A stretch of DNA of 64,000 nt from Neurospora intermedia (GCA_037102815.1 BTPP01000014.1:1-64000), one strand, 5' to 3'. Shown: positions 25,953-37,017, counted from the stretch's first letter. Notes: generated from the sequence alone by a model not told the origin. Program-made: numbers and translations.

Positions 25953-28059
25953 ATTAACTGGAAAGCACCCCCCCCTTAAGGGGGGTGCTTTTAATTATTA
26001 TTATTTTTATAGGTTAATTAGGTTTAAAAGGCTACCCGCCCCCCCCCCTGCAGTACTGCAGGGCGGGGAAGGGTTAAAATAACAAGCAAGTTCCTGAAGT
26101 CTGGCGTAGCCTAGCGGAAGGAACCTTGCTTAAATCCAAAAACCTTTTAAAGAGTTACCAAGACTGAACCGGGGGCTAGCCCCCGATTAGGTAATTAATA
26201 AGTTTATGTATATCTAGTAAGGGTATAACTCTAATCCCCCTGCAGTACTGCAGGGTGGTGAAGGGGAGGGGCCGGCAGCGGAGCATGTGTATAAACCTAC
26301 GAACTTAAATCGGGGGACCCCACAACTTCGTTGTGGGGACCCTTTTAATAGATCGATTTCATCGAATAAAGATTTAAGTTCTAGGTTCAGTTTATGGTAG
26401 TCATCCATTACTAGCCCCTGCAGTACTGCAGGGGAAAGGTGGTATTTAAATATTTTCTCCCCCCTGCAGTACTGCAGGGCGGGTGAAAGGTTTCCCTTAA
26501 TTTTCGGGGGACCCCGCCCCCTTCGGGGGCGGGGCCCATTAACTGGAAAGCACCCCCCCCCGCCCCTGCAGTACTGCAGGAGGAGAGGGGTGCTTTATTT
26601 GGGTTAAAGATATTTGTAGTTCTAAATAAATATGATAAAAGTATTTTATATACTTTTATCATATCGGTGGGGTACCCTTCAAGGGGGGGGCTAGGCCCCC
26701 GTTAAAAAAGGTAAAATTATACATTTTTATACTTTTATCGTAAAAAAAATAAATAAATATGATAAAAGTATTTTATATACTTTTATCATATCGGGGGTGG
26801 TTACCCTTCTACACCCCTGCAGTACTGCAGGAGTGGGTATAATAATTTGTTGATTCCTGGTGTGGGTGTTTCCGCGTTCTTCCCCCCCTCCAGCGAAGCT
26901 GGAGGGGGTAGCGAAAAAAGTTAATCCTTTCGGTTGAGGATAAAATAATGGGCCCGCCCCCGAAGGGGGCGGGGTCCCCCGAAAATGACTCATTGAATAA
27001 AGATTGTTTGATGTTGGAGCCGCAAGGCGTCTTAGACGTAAACCACCCCTCCGGGGTGGATACATGCACTGGAGCGGTACTAAGTTCAAATGACAGTGCC
27101 TTGGAAGTTAAAAAGAATGAAAGTAAAGGTATATTGTCTTGAAAAACCAGGGGTCAATTGGGGTTTGATGAGAAAGTTGGATTAAAGGCAATGACAGGGT
27201 TTCAAGGCCGTTATTTAGAGAGGGAATTCTTAGTTTATGAGTTTAGGAAAAGGATTTAAAGTATTGATGGGATTAAAAGATTTGAGTATATTGAAAATGG
27301 TTTACGTAAAGCTATAGATATTTATGAAAAAGGGGGTCATGTGCTACCTAGTTATCGTGATAAGAGTTTTAGTATAGAGTACGACAATAAGCGTCGTGTT
27401 GTTAGTCAATGATCTATAAGTAGTACTATGTATGATACAGTGCCTTGGTGTACGATAAATGATTATGGGCCCCCCGCCCCGAAGGGGGCGGGGTCCCCCG
27501 AAAAATAAGGATACTAAAAGAAACGGTAAATACGCCTGTATTTGTAAAAGGAGCGTACGCTGTAGGGGGTGGAAAAGGTTATAAAAGTACTATAGAAACC
27601 ACCCCTCCGGGGTGGATGCATTCATTAAAGCAGCTTTCTCCGATAGTGAACGTTTTGGTATACCTGAAAATGAGTTTAAAACTTATAATTCCACTCCACT
27701 CCCCCCCCCCTTAAGGGGGGGGGAGTGGATTTTAGACGCCTTGCGGCTCTGACCAAGCAAAGAAAGTAAAACTTACAAAAACTAGTATTTCGGGGGACCC
27801 CGCTTCGGGGGCGGGGGCCCAAGTTAAAATGTCGTAAAACGATATCGAGAACGGTACCTCGGACAAAAGAAACAGAAGGATTTATAGAGTATGTAAAGAA
27901 ACGAATAAGTACATTCGATAGTGATCGTTTCTTTAAGAAACGTAATAACGATGAAGATTAAAATGCCTCTTTAAGTATAAGTTTTATCTGATAGAAATAT
28001 TTAACGCCCTTATCAATAATATACTGAGTAACAGTTCAATTCGTATTTTTAAGTAGATT

Positions 28060-28076
28060 AGAGCCGCAAGGCGTCT
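28060..28076 (+). repeat. AGAGCCGCAAGGCGTCT mini-hairpin family (representative copy)
   Basis: A 17-nt element with pairing GACGCC/GGC(G)TC around a short loop. Copies or reverse complements occur at about 719, 13990, 19073, 27017, 33260, 33357, 36101, 47291, 50120, 53795 and 54465, some with CCGCCAGG in the loop. Found in spacers and in two intron regions. Confidence 0.85.
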
Positions 28077-29140
28077 GTGAATTAAATGTAAATGTAAGCT
28101 ATTTTTTGATAAAATTGTTAGAGGTGTATAAGCGCTCGTTTAGTTTGCTTTGCTTTGTGTGTAAAAAAGTCCACATTTTTTAGATACGAAAAAATGTGGT
28201 AAAAAACCGGATTCCACCCCGGAGGGGTGGACGGTAACTGTGACAATTATAGACATGCGGGTGTGTGGGACCATGACATTACGTCAGGTTAACGAAGTAT
28301 CAGTAAAAATAATAATAGTATGTTTAAATATTATAATGTATGTGTGGTAGTAGTAATAATAATATTATTAAATATTTAATTATTTTTAACTTCGGGAATT
28401 TTTAATTATCAAATAAGAATATGAAGGATGCAACGGTTTATTAGTGTAAGAAATATTTTATTATTTTAAAATTAAAAAACAGTATGTTTACAACCTGTGA
28501 GGTATCTCACAGGTGTGTTGTTGTTGTTGTTGTAGTTGTTGTTGCTTATAAGTACTAAGTGCTAACTGCTGCCTACTTAAATAGTTTGGTAAAGTATTTA
28601 TCCTCACATCGTAAGGTGTGGGTAGGATTAAAGTTTGAGTATTGGGCGGATATCCTCGCAACGTTATTTATAATCCATGTGACGAATACCCAACTCTCAA
28701 GGCATGGGTACCTGATAGAGTGGGCCTATTTGTGCTTAGTAGGCATCGGCGTGAGTCTAAATCGCAACCCCCTCCTTTCCCCCTGCAGTACTGCAGGGGG
28801 GTGGGGAAGGGGAGGGGGAAGAGGAGGGGGGATTTGCCTTTTTCGTTCCCCCGCCCTGCAGTACTGCAGGGGGGGGTGTAATAGAAATATTATATAAGTG
28901 CTAAGAGGTAGGACGGTTCGAATCCGGAGGCTAAGAATATTTAAATTTAAATCCCCCCCTCCTCTTACGTATCCGAAGGGAGGCACGCCCCTCAAGGCCC
29001 GAGGGGTGGAGGAGGGGGTAGCGAGGAGGGGTAAGGCTCCGCCTCAGCGAGGCTAAATTATTATGATATTTGTTTACGTCATAATTGGATCTTAGTCATA
29101 ATTAAGTGCCGAGGTTGGGCCACTTAATACAAAGCAAAAA

Positions 29141-29213
29141 GGTCTGTTAGTCTTAATTGGTAGAGCATAGTGCTACGGACACTAGTATATGAGTTCGAAT
29201 CTCATACAGGCTT
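29141..29213 (+). tRNA. trnR(acg): tRNA-Arg (ACG)
   Basis: Acceptor GGTCTGT/ACAGGCT (two G-U type pairs); anticodon arm AGTG-CTACGGA-CACT gives ACG; T arm TATGAG-TTCGAAT-CTCATA is perfect. It reads CGN codons. It stands alone in the accessory region but is the only CGN tRNA seen. Confidence 0.88.
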
Positions 29214-30231
29214 ATAGTAGACAAAAAACCGAAGCTGGAGGGATGGTTATTAGTTCTAAGAAGATTAATAAAAGTGCAGATTAATGTTAAAAACAATTAA
29301 CATGTCTGTTAATATTTTAGGGCCCCCACGAATACGAAGTATTCGTGGGGTCCCCCGATAGTTTTTATTCCCCCTCCATATTTTTTAAAAAAAAAAATAT
29401 GGAGGGGTAGCGAGAATGTAAAAAAGTTTTTGTAGAATTGTTAGAAGACTGATTGGTGGTTAGTGGTTATTTATAAAAATGCAGATTAGAAAGTCCACAT
29501 TTGTAAAAAACCTCAAAATTTCGGGGGACCCCGCCCCTTCCCCCCTGCAGTACTGCAGGGCGGGGAAGGGGGCGGGGGCCCAAAAAACTGTGTTTTTTAT
29601 CAAAATGTGGACACTTTTGTTGACTCATGCGGGTGGGGTGGGGTTTTCTGATGGGTAGGATTAGCGTTCTTAGCTTATGTTCTTTAGCTTTTAAAAAAAA
29701 CAAAAAAAAACAACAAAACCCCCTTCCCCGCCTGCAGTACTGCAGGGGGGGGCGGGAAAAAAATATAAAAATAATTAGTAGTGGATGATATAACATATAA
29801 TGATATAAATGAGGACATCAGGTTATGTCAATGATAATAAGGTGTATTATAAAAAATCATAGCCTTATGAGTCGTAGGGTAGCACTTTAGATTATATATG
29901 ATCGGGTGGGTGGGATATAGTAACAGTTCTTAATTGATTGTGCTAGTTACTAAAAGTATCCTAACAACGACATCACAACCGACTCATATGTTGTTAGGAG
30001 AGGGAATAAAAAGCAGGAAATAACAGTATACGGAGCGGGTTATCACTAAGATGAGCGGGGCAGGGGCTCATTTTGCCTATGAGAACAAAAAAAAACGAAT
30101 ACAAAATTATACAACAATAGGATCCACTCGTAGAGTGGAATCACAGTTCTGTGGAGGCACGGCTATCCTATAGCGCGTCTTGCGACTGCGACGGAGCAGC
30201 TGGATTAGTACTGGACGGATCATAATCATCA
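29214..30231 (+). other. spacer with hairpins and a copied nad4L leader
   Basis: It holds GC hairpins at about 29322-29355 and 29522-29580 (a PstI core nested inside a GGGGACCCCGCCCC hairpin) and at about 29733. The paired strands GAAAGTCCACATTT (about 29489) and AAAATGTGGACACTTT flank the nested hairpin. The 70-bp nad4L-leader copy is at 30011-30080. No gene is seen. Confidence 0.6.
30011..30080 (+). repeat. 70-bp copy of the nad4L upstream region
   Basis: It matches 55698-55767 almost base for base (AAGCAGGAAATAACAGTATA at the left end, GGGCTCATTTTGCCTAT at the right). At 55698 the segment lies 77 nt before nad4L; here it lies 151 nt before a copied trnM. A shorter, diverged copy is at about 11700-11748. 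Confidence 0.9.
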
Positions 30232-30301
30232 ACCTGGGTAGTTTAAAGGTAAAACCTTAATTTCATACATTAAAGATGAGAATTCGATTTTCTCCCCAGG
30301 T
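30232..30301 (+). tRNA. trnM(cau): tRNA-Met (CAT), copy upstream of the nad2 paralogue
   Basis: Acceptor ACCTGGG/CCCAGGT is perfectly paired, better than the twin at 51297 (ATCTGGG). Anticodon arm TTAAT-TTCATAC-ATTAA gives CAT. The copy is part of a longer duplication running on through the leader into nad2. Confidence 0.85.
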
Positions 30302-30387
30302 TCGCGTGCGCACTATGGAGGGGAAGGGCACTGATCGAGTAGGACCAGAGCTTTCCTTATTTAAATCTCCAAATTTCTTCAAAATTT

Positions 30388-31068
30388 ATGATAATAATGA
30401 CTATACTGTCTTTATTACTTACTAATGCCGTTACTTTAAGACGAGATATTTCCATACTTTTTAATAGAATTGTGATTATAGCATTAATTTATTGTATTTT
30501 GCATGATACAATGAGTTTATCTATTATAAGTAAGGGGGTAGGTTTACATGGAGGTTTACTTCATATAACCAATATAACACAAGTATTCCAAATATTTATT
30601 TTTTTGATTAGTATATTAATATTACAATTAACAAGTTTCGATCCCATAAAAAAATTTTATATTATGAGACATCCTAGGTTTATTAATAAGTGGCCTAGAG
30701 CTATAGGATATTCAATACCATTATCCACTCTACGAGTGGATTTGTTTATTTTATTAGACGCATGTTTACTATGAGCAAATTCAGGTACTATAAGTAGAAG
30801 TCCCGATTTTATTATTACAAAATTATATTGTATATTTCATTGCTCCTTTATTTTATTAGGATTAGGTGTAGGTGGTCTACTGTATGGATCAAGTACTACA
30901 AGTTTGGATGGTTTATATATAATCAATAGTATCCAAAGTCACGTAAATTATAGCATAATTAACCCGTTGTACAGGCATTTTAATAAAATCCAAATTAAAA
31001 TGCTTAAAAACAAATTTTTAAGATTAAGTATGGGGGCCATATTGGCTCATGCCAATTATGATACATAA
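30388..31068 (+). CDS. shrunken nad2 paralogue, 226 aa
   Basis: The first 115 or so codons match nad2 (51457) nearly perfectly ([20 protein letters not shown]). A TCCACTCTACGAGTGGA hairpin (about 30724) then adds codons, followed by shuffled internal nad2 pieces ([28 protein letters not shown]). The end, [15 protein letters not shown], parallels the nad2 end [15 protein letters not shown]. The frame stays open with TGA 30772 as Trp and ends TAA 31066-31068, overlapping the next ATG by one base as nad4L does with nad5. It lacks most antiporter helices, so it cannot replace ND2. It is either decay or a gutted ORF kept for its start and stop contexts. Confidence 0.7.
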
Positions 31069-32039
31069 TGATTAAAAAGGTTAATAATTTCTTAGTTATA
31101 ATTTTAGTTTTTTTAGCTGTAATTCTAACAGAATTAATAATGTTCATGGAGCTTAACTCCTTAACGTTGCTAAAATGTTTTATATTTGTAGATCTTTTAT
31201 TGGTTTTTATCCCTTTTAGTTTACCTCGTATGGGTGGAAAAGTGTCTTCTATAAAAAATTTAATCGATGCTATTAAAACACGTATCTTTTTCTTTAATAG
31301 CTGTCTCTTTTTCTCTAAAATCTGACTCTATGAAAATAAAATTACCATATTTTGGGTGTATACAATATGAAATGGTTTAAATTCTATTTTTTGTGGGATA
31401 TTTATGGAAGATAACTACATGGCGGATATATATTCTATCTCCCCTAAAAATGGTGGGGGGGACCCCGCAGAGGGGAATACCCCCTCAGGAAATCCAGACA
31501 GTACTATAAGTTATGATTTCCTAGCTGAAGCGCGGGATAGGATTAATACTCATAAGAGTGAAATTTCAACTCCAACGGAGGGGGATAAAGCTATCCTTTT
31601 TTCAAAGGATATTCCGACTTATGGCCAAAAAAAAATATATTTCCAAGAGTCTTCTGGTTTATTGAGTCGTAGAGGGTTAGCACCCCTTTCAGTTAGAGAA
31701 ATCTGCGATACTCTTTTAACAGATAAGGGACTTCCTCCGTTAAACACCGTAGGACTAAAATCCCATCTCAATACTGTAGATCAGAATATTGTGCTGTATA
31801 AAGAGCAAGTAGTGAAATTTAACAACACTCTTAGAGGTATTGATCAAGGTAATGAGCCATTTTTTCCAGATAGCTCCAAAAAATTATTTTTGGAGTATAA
31901 AGAAATTTTACCTCACATGGTCGAAATAAATGAAAAAATGGGTACTAATTTATGCAAAGAGATAAAAGCTAAAGATCCCTCTTTTCATCACCCCTTATTA
32001 ACTAATAATGATTCAACATCTAAGCCTAAGGAAAAATAA
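31068..32039 (+). CDS. orphan 323-aa membrane ORF coupled by TAATG to the nad2 paralogue
   Basis: Not recognised. The frame runs from ATG 31068 to TAA 32037-32039 with in-frame TGA (31323 and 31368) as Trp. Residues 8-57 contain two hydrophobic segments (NFLVIILVFLAVILTELIMF; LTLLKCFIFVDLLLVFIPFS), and another lies at about 75-113. After that comes a Gly/Pro linker (SPKNGGGDPAEGNTPSGNP) and a 200-residue charged, mostly helical domain. It occupies the place nad3 has after nad2. The layout (membrane segments, flexible linker, helical tail) parallels the 644-aa ORF at 3294; a few tail positions look alike, but homology is not shown. Confidence 0.62.
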
Positions 32040-32478
32040 TTTAAGAGGAGCTTTAGCTTTACGCTTTAGCTTTAGCTTTAGCTAAAAAAATTAAAGTCCA
32101 ATCCATAGTTTCATTTTAATATACATAATATTGGGGGCATATTATGACATAACGTATATAACAAAATTGAAATTTCAATTTTCATCGCCCCCGGTTGAGT
32201 AGTGATAGTATTAAAGTTAAAGAGGAAGGGGCCCTTCCACCCCTTTATCCCCCGTATCCCCCTAATCCCCCTATCCCCCCGTCCCCCCGCCCTGCAGTAC
32301 TGCAGGGGGGGGAAGGGGGGATTAGGGGGGGGGGAAATTAGGGGGGGGGATTAGGGGTGGAAGAAATGATGGGAAGGGTGCTAAGCCTAAGCTAAACCTC
32401 CTCTTTAACTTTACTTTATATAGGCTAATAATAAAAATTATAATTATAATGTGATCTTAGCAAGGGATCACATTATAA
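32040..32478 (+). other. spacer, hairpins and G-rich runs
   Basis: It contains TTTAGCTTTAGC repeats, a PstI core (about 32292) inside long C and G tracts, and AT-rich sequence. No gene is seen. Confidence 0.7.
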
Positions 32479-32549
32479 GGATTACGATGTAAATGGTTTA
32501 CCCTTTGACTGCAAATCTTAAGGATTAGGTTCGATTCCTACGTAATCCT
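32479..32549 (+). tRNA. trnC(gca): tRNA-Cys (GCA)
   Basis: Acceptor GGATTAC/GTAATCC is perfect; the anticodon loop CTGCAAA gives GCA; T arm TAGG-TTCGATT-CCTA. It is the only Cys tRNA seen. Confidence 0.9.
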
Positions 32550-33619
32550 TTAGGGGGTTAGCCTTAGCTTCGCCAGCCCCTAATCCCCTTCGCTACCCCC
32601 CCCTCCTCCACCCTAATCCCCCCGTATCCCCCTCCCCCGCCCTGCAGTACTGCAGGGGGGCAGGGGGGGGGATTAGGGGGGATACGAGGGGTGGAGGAGG
32701 GGGTTTTGGGGATAAGGGCCGTGCATTATTTTTTTTAGCTTCCCCCCTGCAGTACTGCAGGGCGGGGGGACGGCTAAAAAAAAAATTAAGCTAAGCCGAA
32801 GGCTAGCGCTAGGGATGGGCCCCACGAATACCCCACACACCTTCGTGTGTGGGCCGTATTGGGGTCCCTCGAAGTGGAAGAGAGTATTTTGTTTGGTGAT
32901 TAAAAATTAGGAAAGTCTAAAGTTATTAAAAATGCATATACAAGTAAAAATTATAGTTTTACACAGAAAATAGAAATAAAAATAAATTATTAAGTACAAA
33001 AAGATAAATTTTAATTTGCGGACTTTCAAGCTACAAAGAACTTTTTTTTAGCACTCATTATTTATCGGGGGACCCCGCCCCCTTCGGGGGCGGGGGCCCA
33101 TTTATAGGCGTAAATACATTTTTACACCCCCCCCGTCCCCCCCCGCCCTGCAGTACTGCAGGGGGGGGGGCCGCCCTGCAGTACTGCAGGGGGGTGAAAA
33201 GGAGGGGGGATTTATAGGCGCAAATATTTATTTGTATAAATAACCTTATTATTATTAAGCCGCCAGGCGTCTAATTTAATAATAATAAACGATAAGCAGC
33301 TTAATTTAATCCTGAACAAGATATAGGATATCTTTATAGTAAGTATTCTATATCGAGCCGCCAGGCGTCTAAATTTTTAAAAAGTTTTTTCCACTCGCGT
33401 ACCCCCTCCTTTGCTCAAGGTCCCCATCACATTTAATTATGCCCCTGCAGTACTGCAGGGCGGGGGGACGGTTAAAAAAAAAATTGGCTGGCGAAGCTAG
33501 CCCTACCACTTCGTTAGCACTTCGTTGGGCCAACGAAGTCACTTCGTTGGCCAGCCCCAAAATTAAAAAATAATTAGAGATGTAATAAAAAAAATTTTTT
33601 TTAATTTTATATTACATCA
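32550..33619 (+). other. spacer before rns, hairpin clusters
   Basis: PstI cores occur at about 32641, 32748, 33159, 33174 and 33447, two of them side by side. A CCCACGAATACC hairpin (about 32818-32872) and CCGCCAGGCGTCT elements (about 33260 and 33357) are also present. The AT-rich stretch 32890-33050 has GGAAAGTC (about 32911) and GGACTTTC (about 33019) as paired ends, with ACACAGAAAA between. It was considered as a possible RNA gene but is not called. Confidence 0.55.
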
Positions 33620-35430
33620 ATAAAAATAGATGAGTTTGGTGATGGCTCTGATTGAACACTGTCCAAATACTTGACACATGCTAATCGAACGTTTAATTTT
33701 GGCCTAAGAAAGGGGTTTCATCGTGGCTTAAGCTAAGGGGTTTATTGTGGCTTAAGCTAAGGTTTAATCTTTGACTTAAGCGGGTGTTTTAGGGGAACTT
33801 GTGCCCCTAAAACCTCTTAATTAAAAGTGGTGTACAGGTGAGTATAATATTTTTTCGCTTAACTTAAAGTGAAGGCAAATCCTTCATATTGCAAAAGGAT
33901 ATCTTAGGCACCTGTTGAAAGGGGCCTACTTATATTATATCCGCTTTAAGAGGATGAGAAAAGTTTCAGAGATAGGTAGTTGTTAAGGTCATGGCTTAAC
34001 AAGCCAATAATTCTCTTAGTCGAAGCTGAAAAGGCTGATCGACCACATTGGGAATGAAAAAATCCCAAGGCAAATAGGTACAGCAGTGAGGAATCTTGGT
34101 CAATGGGCCCACGCCTGAACTGGTAACTTGGAGGAATGAGGGGTCAACTTTGCAAATGGATGAGTGATCGTTAGAAGATCCTTAGTCCCCTGGTCTTCTT
34201 GACACATGAGGTATATACTTCTAGTCCATATTGGGGGGAGACTCCACGTCGATTTATCGAGTAAAATTCTGTATACATATTGATAATGACAATATGTACA
34301 TTTGTCTTGACTAATTACGTGCCAGCAGTCGCGGCAATACGTAAGAGACTAGTGTTAATCATCATAAATAGGTTTAAAGGGTACTCAGACGGAAAAATTC
34401 GCCCAAATATAGGGGACAATTTTTCTAGAGTTTTATGTAAGAAGGTCGTACTCTAGAGTGGAGAGATAAAATTCTGTGATACCTAGGGGACGGGTAAAGG
34501 CGAAGGCAATCTTTTATGTAAAAACTGACGTCGAAGGACGAAGGCAAAGGGAACAAAAAGGATTAGATACCCCAGTAGTCTTTGCAGACAATTATGAATG
34601 CCATAGGTTAGATTTTTAATTTAGTCTATAAATGAAAGTGTAAGCATTTCACCTCAAGAGTAAGGCGGCAACGCAGGAACTGAAATCACTAGACCGTTTC
34701 TGACACCAGCAATGAAGTATGTTATTTAATTCGGTGACCCACGAAAAACCTTACCACAATTTGAATATTAATAATAATGATATTATTTTTTATGCTTGAT
34801 ATGGCAAGCACTCAATTTTCCCCTCCCCGTAGGTTTGCCGCGGGGGGGGAGAAAAAAGAAAAATAATGGATAATATAGTAAATACCATATTCCAACTATA
34901 TTTAATTATTAATACAAGTGTTGCACGGCTGTCTTCAGTTGATGTTGCGAAACTGTGGTTCGTTCCATGGAATTAACGTAAACCCTTGCTTTATTTGTAA
35001 ATATTATAAAGCAGTTCACCTTTATATAGGAAATGATAAAAGGGATCAAGACAAGTCATCATGGCCTAAATATTGTGGGCTATAGACGTGCCACATTTTC
35101 CTAAACAAAGAGATGCAAAAATGTGAATTTTAGCTAATCTCAAAAAATAGGATAAAAATATACAAGGATTGTAGTCTGAAATTCGACTGCATGAATAAGA
35201 AATTGCTAGTAATCGTGAATCACCATGACACGGTGAATATTCCCTCGGATTGGTACTAACCACTCGTCACATGCTGAAAGGAGTGCGTGCAATAAGTTTG
35301 CTTTTCTGTTATAAGTAAGTAGACATATAGGTTTAGATGTTATAATAGGATCCTTCGTATGCGCGGCTCTGATTAGTGTTAAGTCGAAATACGGTTCGTG
35401 TAGTGGAAGTTGCACGGGACTTATCAATGT
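33620..35430 (+). rRNA. rns: small subunit ribosomal RNA
   Basis: Conserved blocks are readable in order: GATGAGTTTGGTGATGGCTC near the 5' end; GTGCCAGCAGTCGCGGCAAT (about 34320, the 530 loop); GGATTAGATACCCCAGTAGTC (about 34560); a decoding-site block near 35385; and the last helix GGTTCGTGTAGTGGAAGTTG (about 35393). Ends are approximate. A hairpin of the CCCCGTAGGTTTGC type is inserted at about 34818-34852 within an AT-rich variable arm. No intron is seen. Confidence 0.93.
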
Positions 35431-35548
35431 TGAACAATACGATTGGATATACACCCCCTGGGTTCGTGGCGAAAATTGCCTCGTTCCATTTTATAGGGAA
35501 AATATATCCTTATGTATATATTCTTTATTTTAAAGTATATATATATAA

Positions 35549-35634
35549 AGGAGGGTTCCGTTTGTTGGTATGACGGGTTAAGCTGTAAACTTAATGACTA
35601 ATTAGTCGTCGAAGGTTCAATTCCTTTCTCTCCT
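35549..35634 (+). tRNA. trnY(gua): tRNA-Tyr (GTA)
   Basis: Acceptor AGGAGGG/CTCTCCT with one G-U; anticodon arm TTAAG-CTGTAAA-CTTAA gives GTA; a long variable arm (TGACTAATTAGTCG) is normal for this class in fungal mitochondria. It follows rns by 120 nt. Confidence 0.92.
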
Positions 35635-35712
35635 ATAGGAATGAGCTTCAGGGCTTCATTGCTAGTCTAAAGATTAAATATTAATATTAATATTAATTAT
35701 TAATATTAATGA

Positions 35713-35783
35713 GCTTCTATAGCTCAACGGTAGAGCATAATACTGTTAATATTAGGATAGATGTTCGATTCATCTTAGAGGCT
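35713..35783 (+). tRNA. trnN(guu): tRNA-Asn (GTT)
   Basis: Acceptor GCTTCTA/TAGAGGC; D arm GCTC/GAGC; anticodon loop CTGTTAA gives GTT. It is preceded by a run of TTAATATTAA repeats. Confidence 0.92.
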
Positions 35784-36207
35784 ATTAGTGGAGAAGGCAG
35801 GAATTTAGAGGGGAGCGGAGCGCCCTTCTATAGAAACCAAACCACTAATTAAATAGCTATAATAGCTATATTCTGCATTTTTTTTTTCAATGGCTAGGGG
35901 GCCCACTTATGCTACGAAGTCCACTCGGCCCCCCCTCCAGCGAAGCTGGAGGGGGTAGCGAGTGGCACATAAGGAAGGCAGAAGCCTTCGGCTAAGGAAG
36001 GCCCCCCGAAGGGGGGAAGTATCCCTGGCCTTCCCCCTCCCCTTCCCCACCCTGCAGTACTGCAGGGGGGGCAGGTTTGCGGGGGGGGTAAAAATAATTA
36101 GACGCCTTGCGGCTCTATAGCTGTAATCTATATATATACATATACATATATATATTTATAGAAAATGTAAATTAAATTAATTGTTTTATTATAATAAATG
36201 GATTCAA
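35784..36207 (+). other. trnN-cox3 spacer, hairpins
   Basis: It contains a CCTCCAGC/GCTGGAGG hairpin (about 35930-35965), a PstI core (about 36052) next to GCAGGTTTGCGGG, and AGACGCCTTGCGGCTCT (about 36101). No gene is seen. Confidence 0.7.
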
Positions 36208-37017
36208 ATGACTAATTTAATAAGAAGTAATTTCCAGGATCATCCTTTTCATTTAGTATCTCCATCTCCTTGACCTTTAAATACTAGTGTTTGTCTATTA
36301 AATCTAACAACTACTGGTGCGTTATCTATGCATAATTTTAATAATATTCATTATTTATATTACATAGCTTTAATTGGACTAGTTTCAGCTATGTTTTTAT
36401 GATTTAGAGATATAATATCTGAAGGAACTTTTTTAGGGGATCATACTCTAGCAGTGCAAAGGGGATTAAATTTAGGTATTATACTATTTATAGTATCTGA
36501 AGCTCTATTTTTTTTAGCTATCTTTTGAGCTTTCTTTCATAGCGCATTAACACCTACTGTTGAATTAGGAGCTCAATGACCACCTATAGGTATAGAACCT
36601 GTAAATCCTTTCGAATTACCTCTTCTAAATACAGTGATACTTTTATCTAGTGGTGCGACAATCACTTACGCTCATCATGCTTTAATTAAAGGAGAAAGAG
36701 AAGGAGCTCTATATGGTTCAATCGCCACTATTTTATTAGCAATAATATTTACAGGCTTCCAAGGTGTTGAGTATAGTGTATCATCTTTCACTATTAGTGA
36801 TGGTGCTTTTGGTACATGTTTTTTCTTTTCTACAGGATTTCATGGGATACACGTTATAATAGGGACAATTTTCTTAGCGGTAGCTTTATGAAGAATATTT
36901 GCTTACCATTTAACTGACAACCATCATGTAGGTTTTGAGGGTGGAATTTTATACTGACATTTTGTAGATGTTGTTTGACTATTTTTGTACATTTCCGTAT
37001 ACTATTGAGGTTCTTAA
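36208..37017 (+). CDS. cox3: cytochrome c oxidase subunit 3
   Basis: 269 aa, seven membrane helices. N-terminus [20 protein letters not shown] is standard. Blocks [34 protein letters not shown] and [16 protein letters not shown] are all present. A nearby ATG at 36198 is out of frame and closes at once, so ATG 36208 is the start. Stop TAA 37015-37017. Structural subunit of complex IV. Confidence 0.97.

Larger units (their letters stand above)
25562..29140 (+). other. accessory region, 3.6 kb, hairpin-rich, no intact gene recognised
   Basis: It is dense with GC hairpins of at least six families (PstI cores near 26049, 26244, 26417, 26464, 26561, 26817, 28783 and 28855). Gene debris is visible. 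25741-25915 and the minus-strand frame 26408-26214 (MDDYHKLNLELKSLFDEIDL) match pieces near 62988-63150. Frames at about 26948-27258 and 27260-27465 (FEYIENGLRKAIDIYEKGG) look like pieces of a former ORF cut by hairpins. AT-rich direct repeats GATAAAAGTATTTTATATAC occur at about 26632 and 26760. The ORF-like frames rich in PAVLQGG and CSTAG are palindrome translations. Confidence 0.5.

Noticed and set aside
28559-29796. Many short ORFs on both strands containing PAVLQGG, LQYCRG or CSTAGG peptides (also 36-51 kb, 55 kb)
   Set aside because: These peptides are the three reading frames of the PstI palindrome with its flanks, so the frames are created by the repeat and are not genes.
32280-33460. 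CRISPR-like appearance of regularly recurring palindromes
   Set aside because: Spacing is irregular, the repeats are self-complementary hairpins in a mitochondrial genome, and no cas genes are present.
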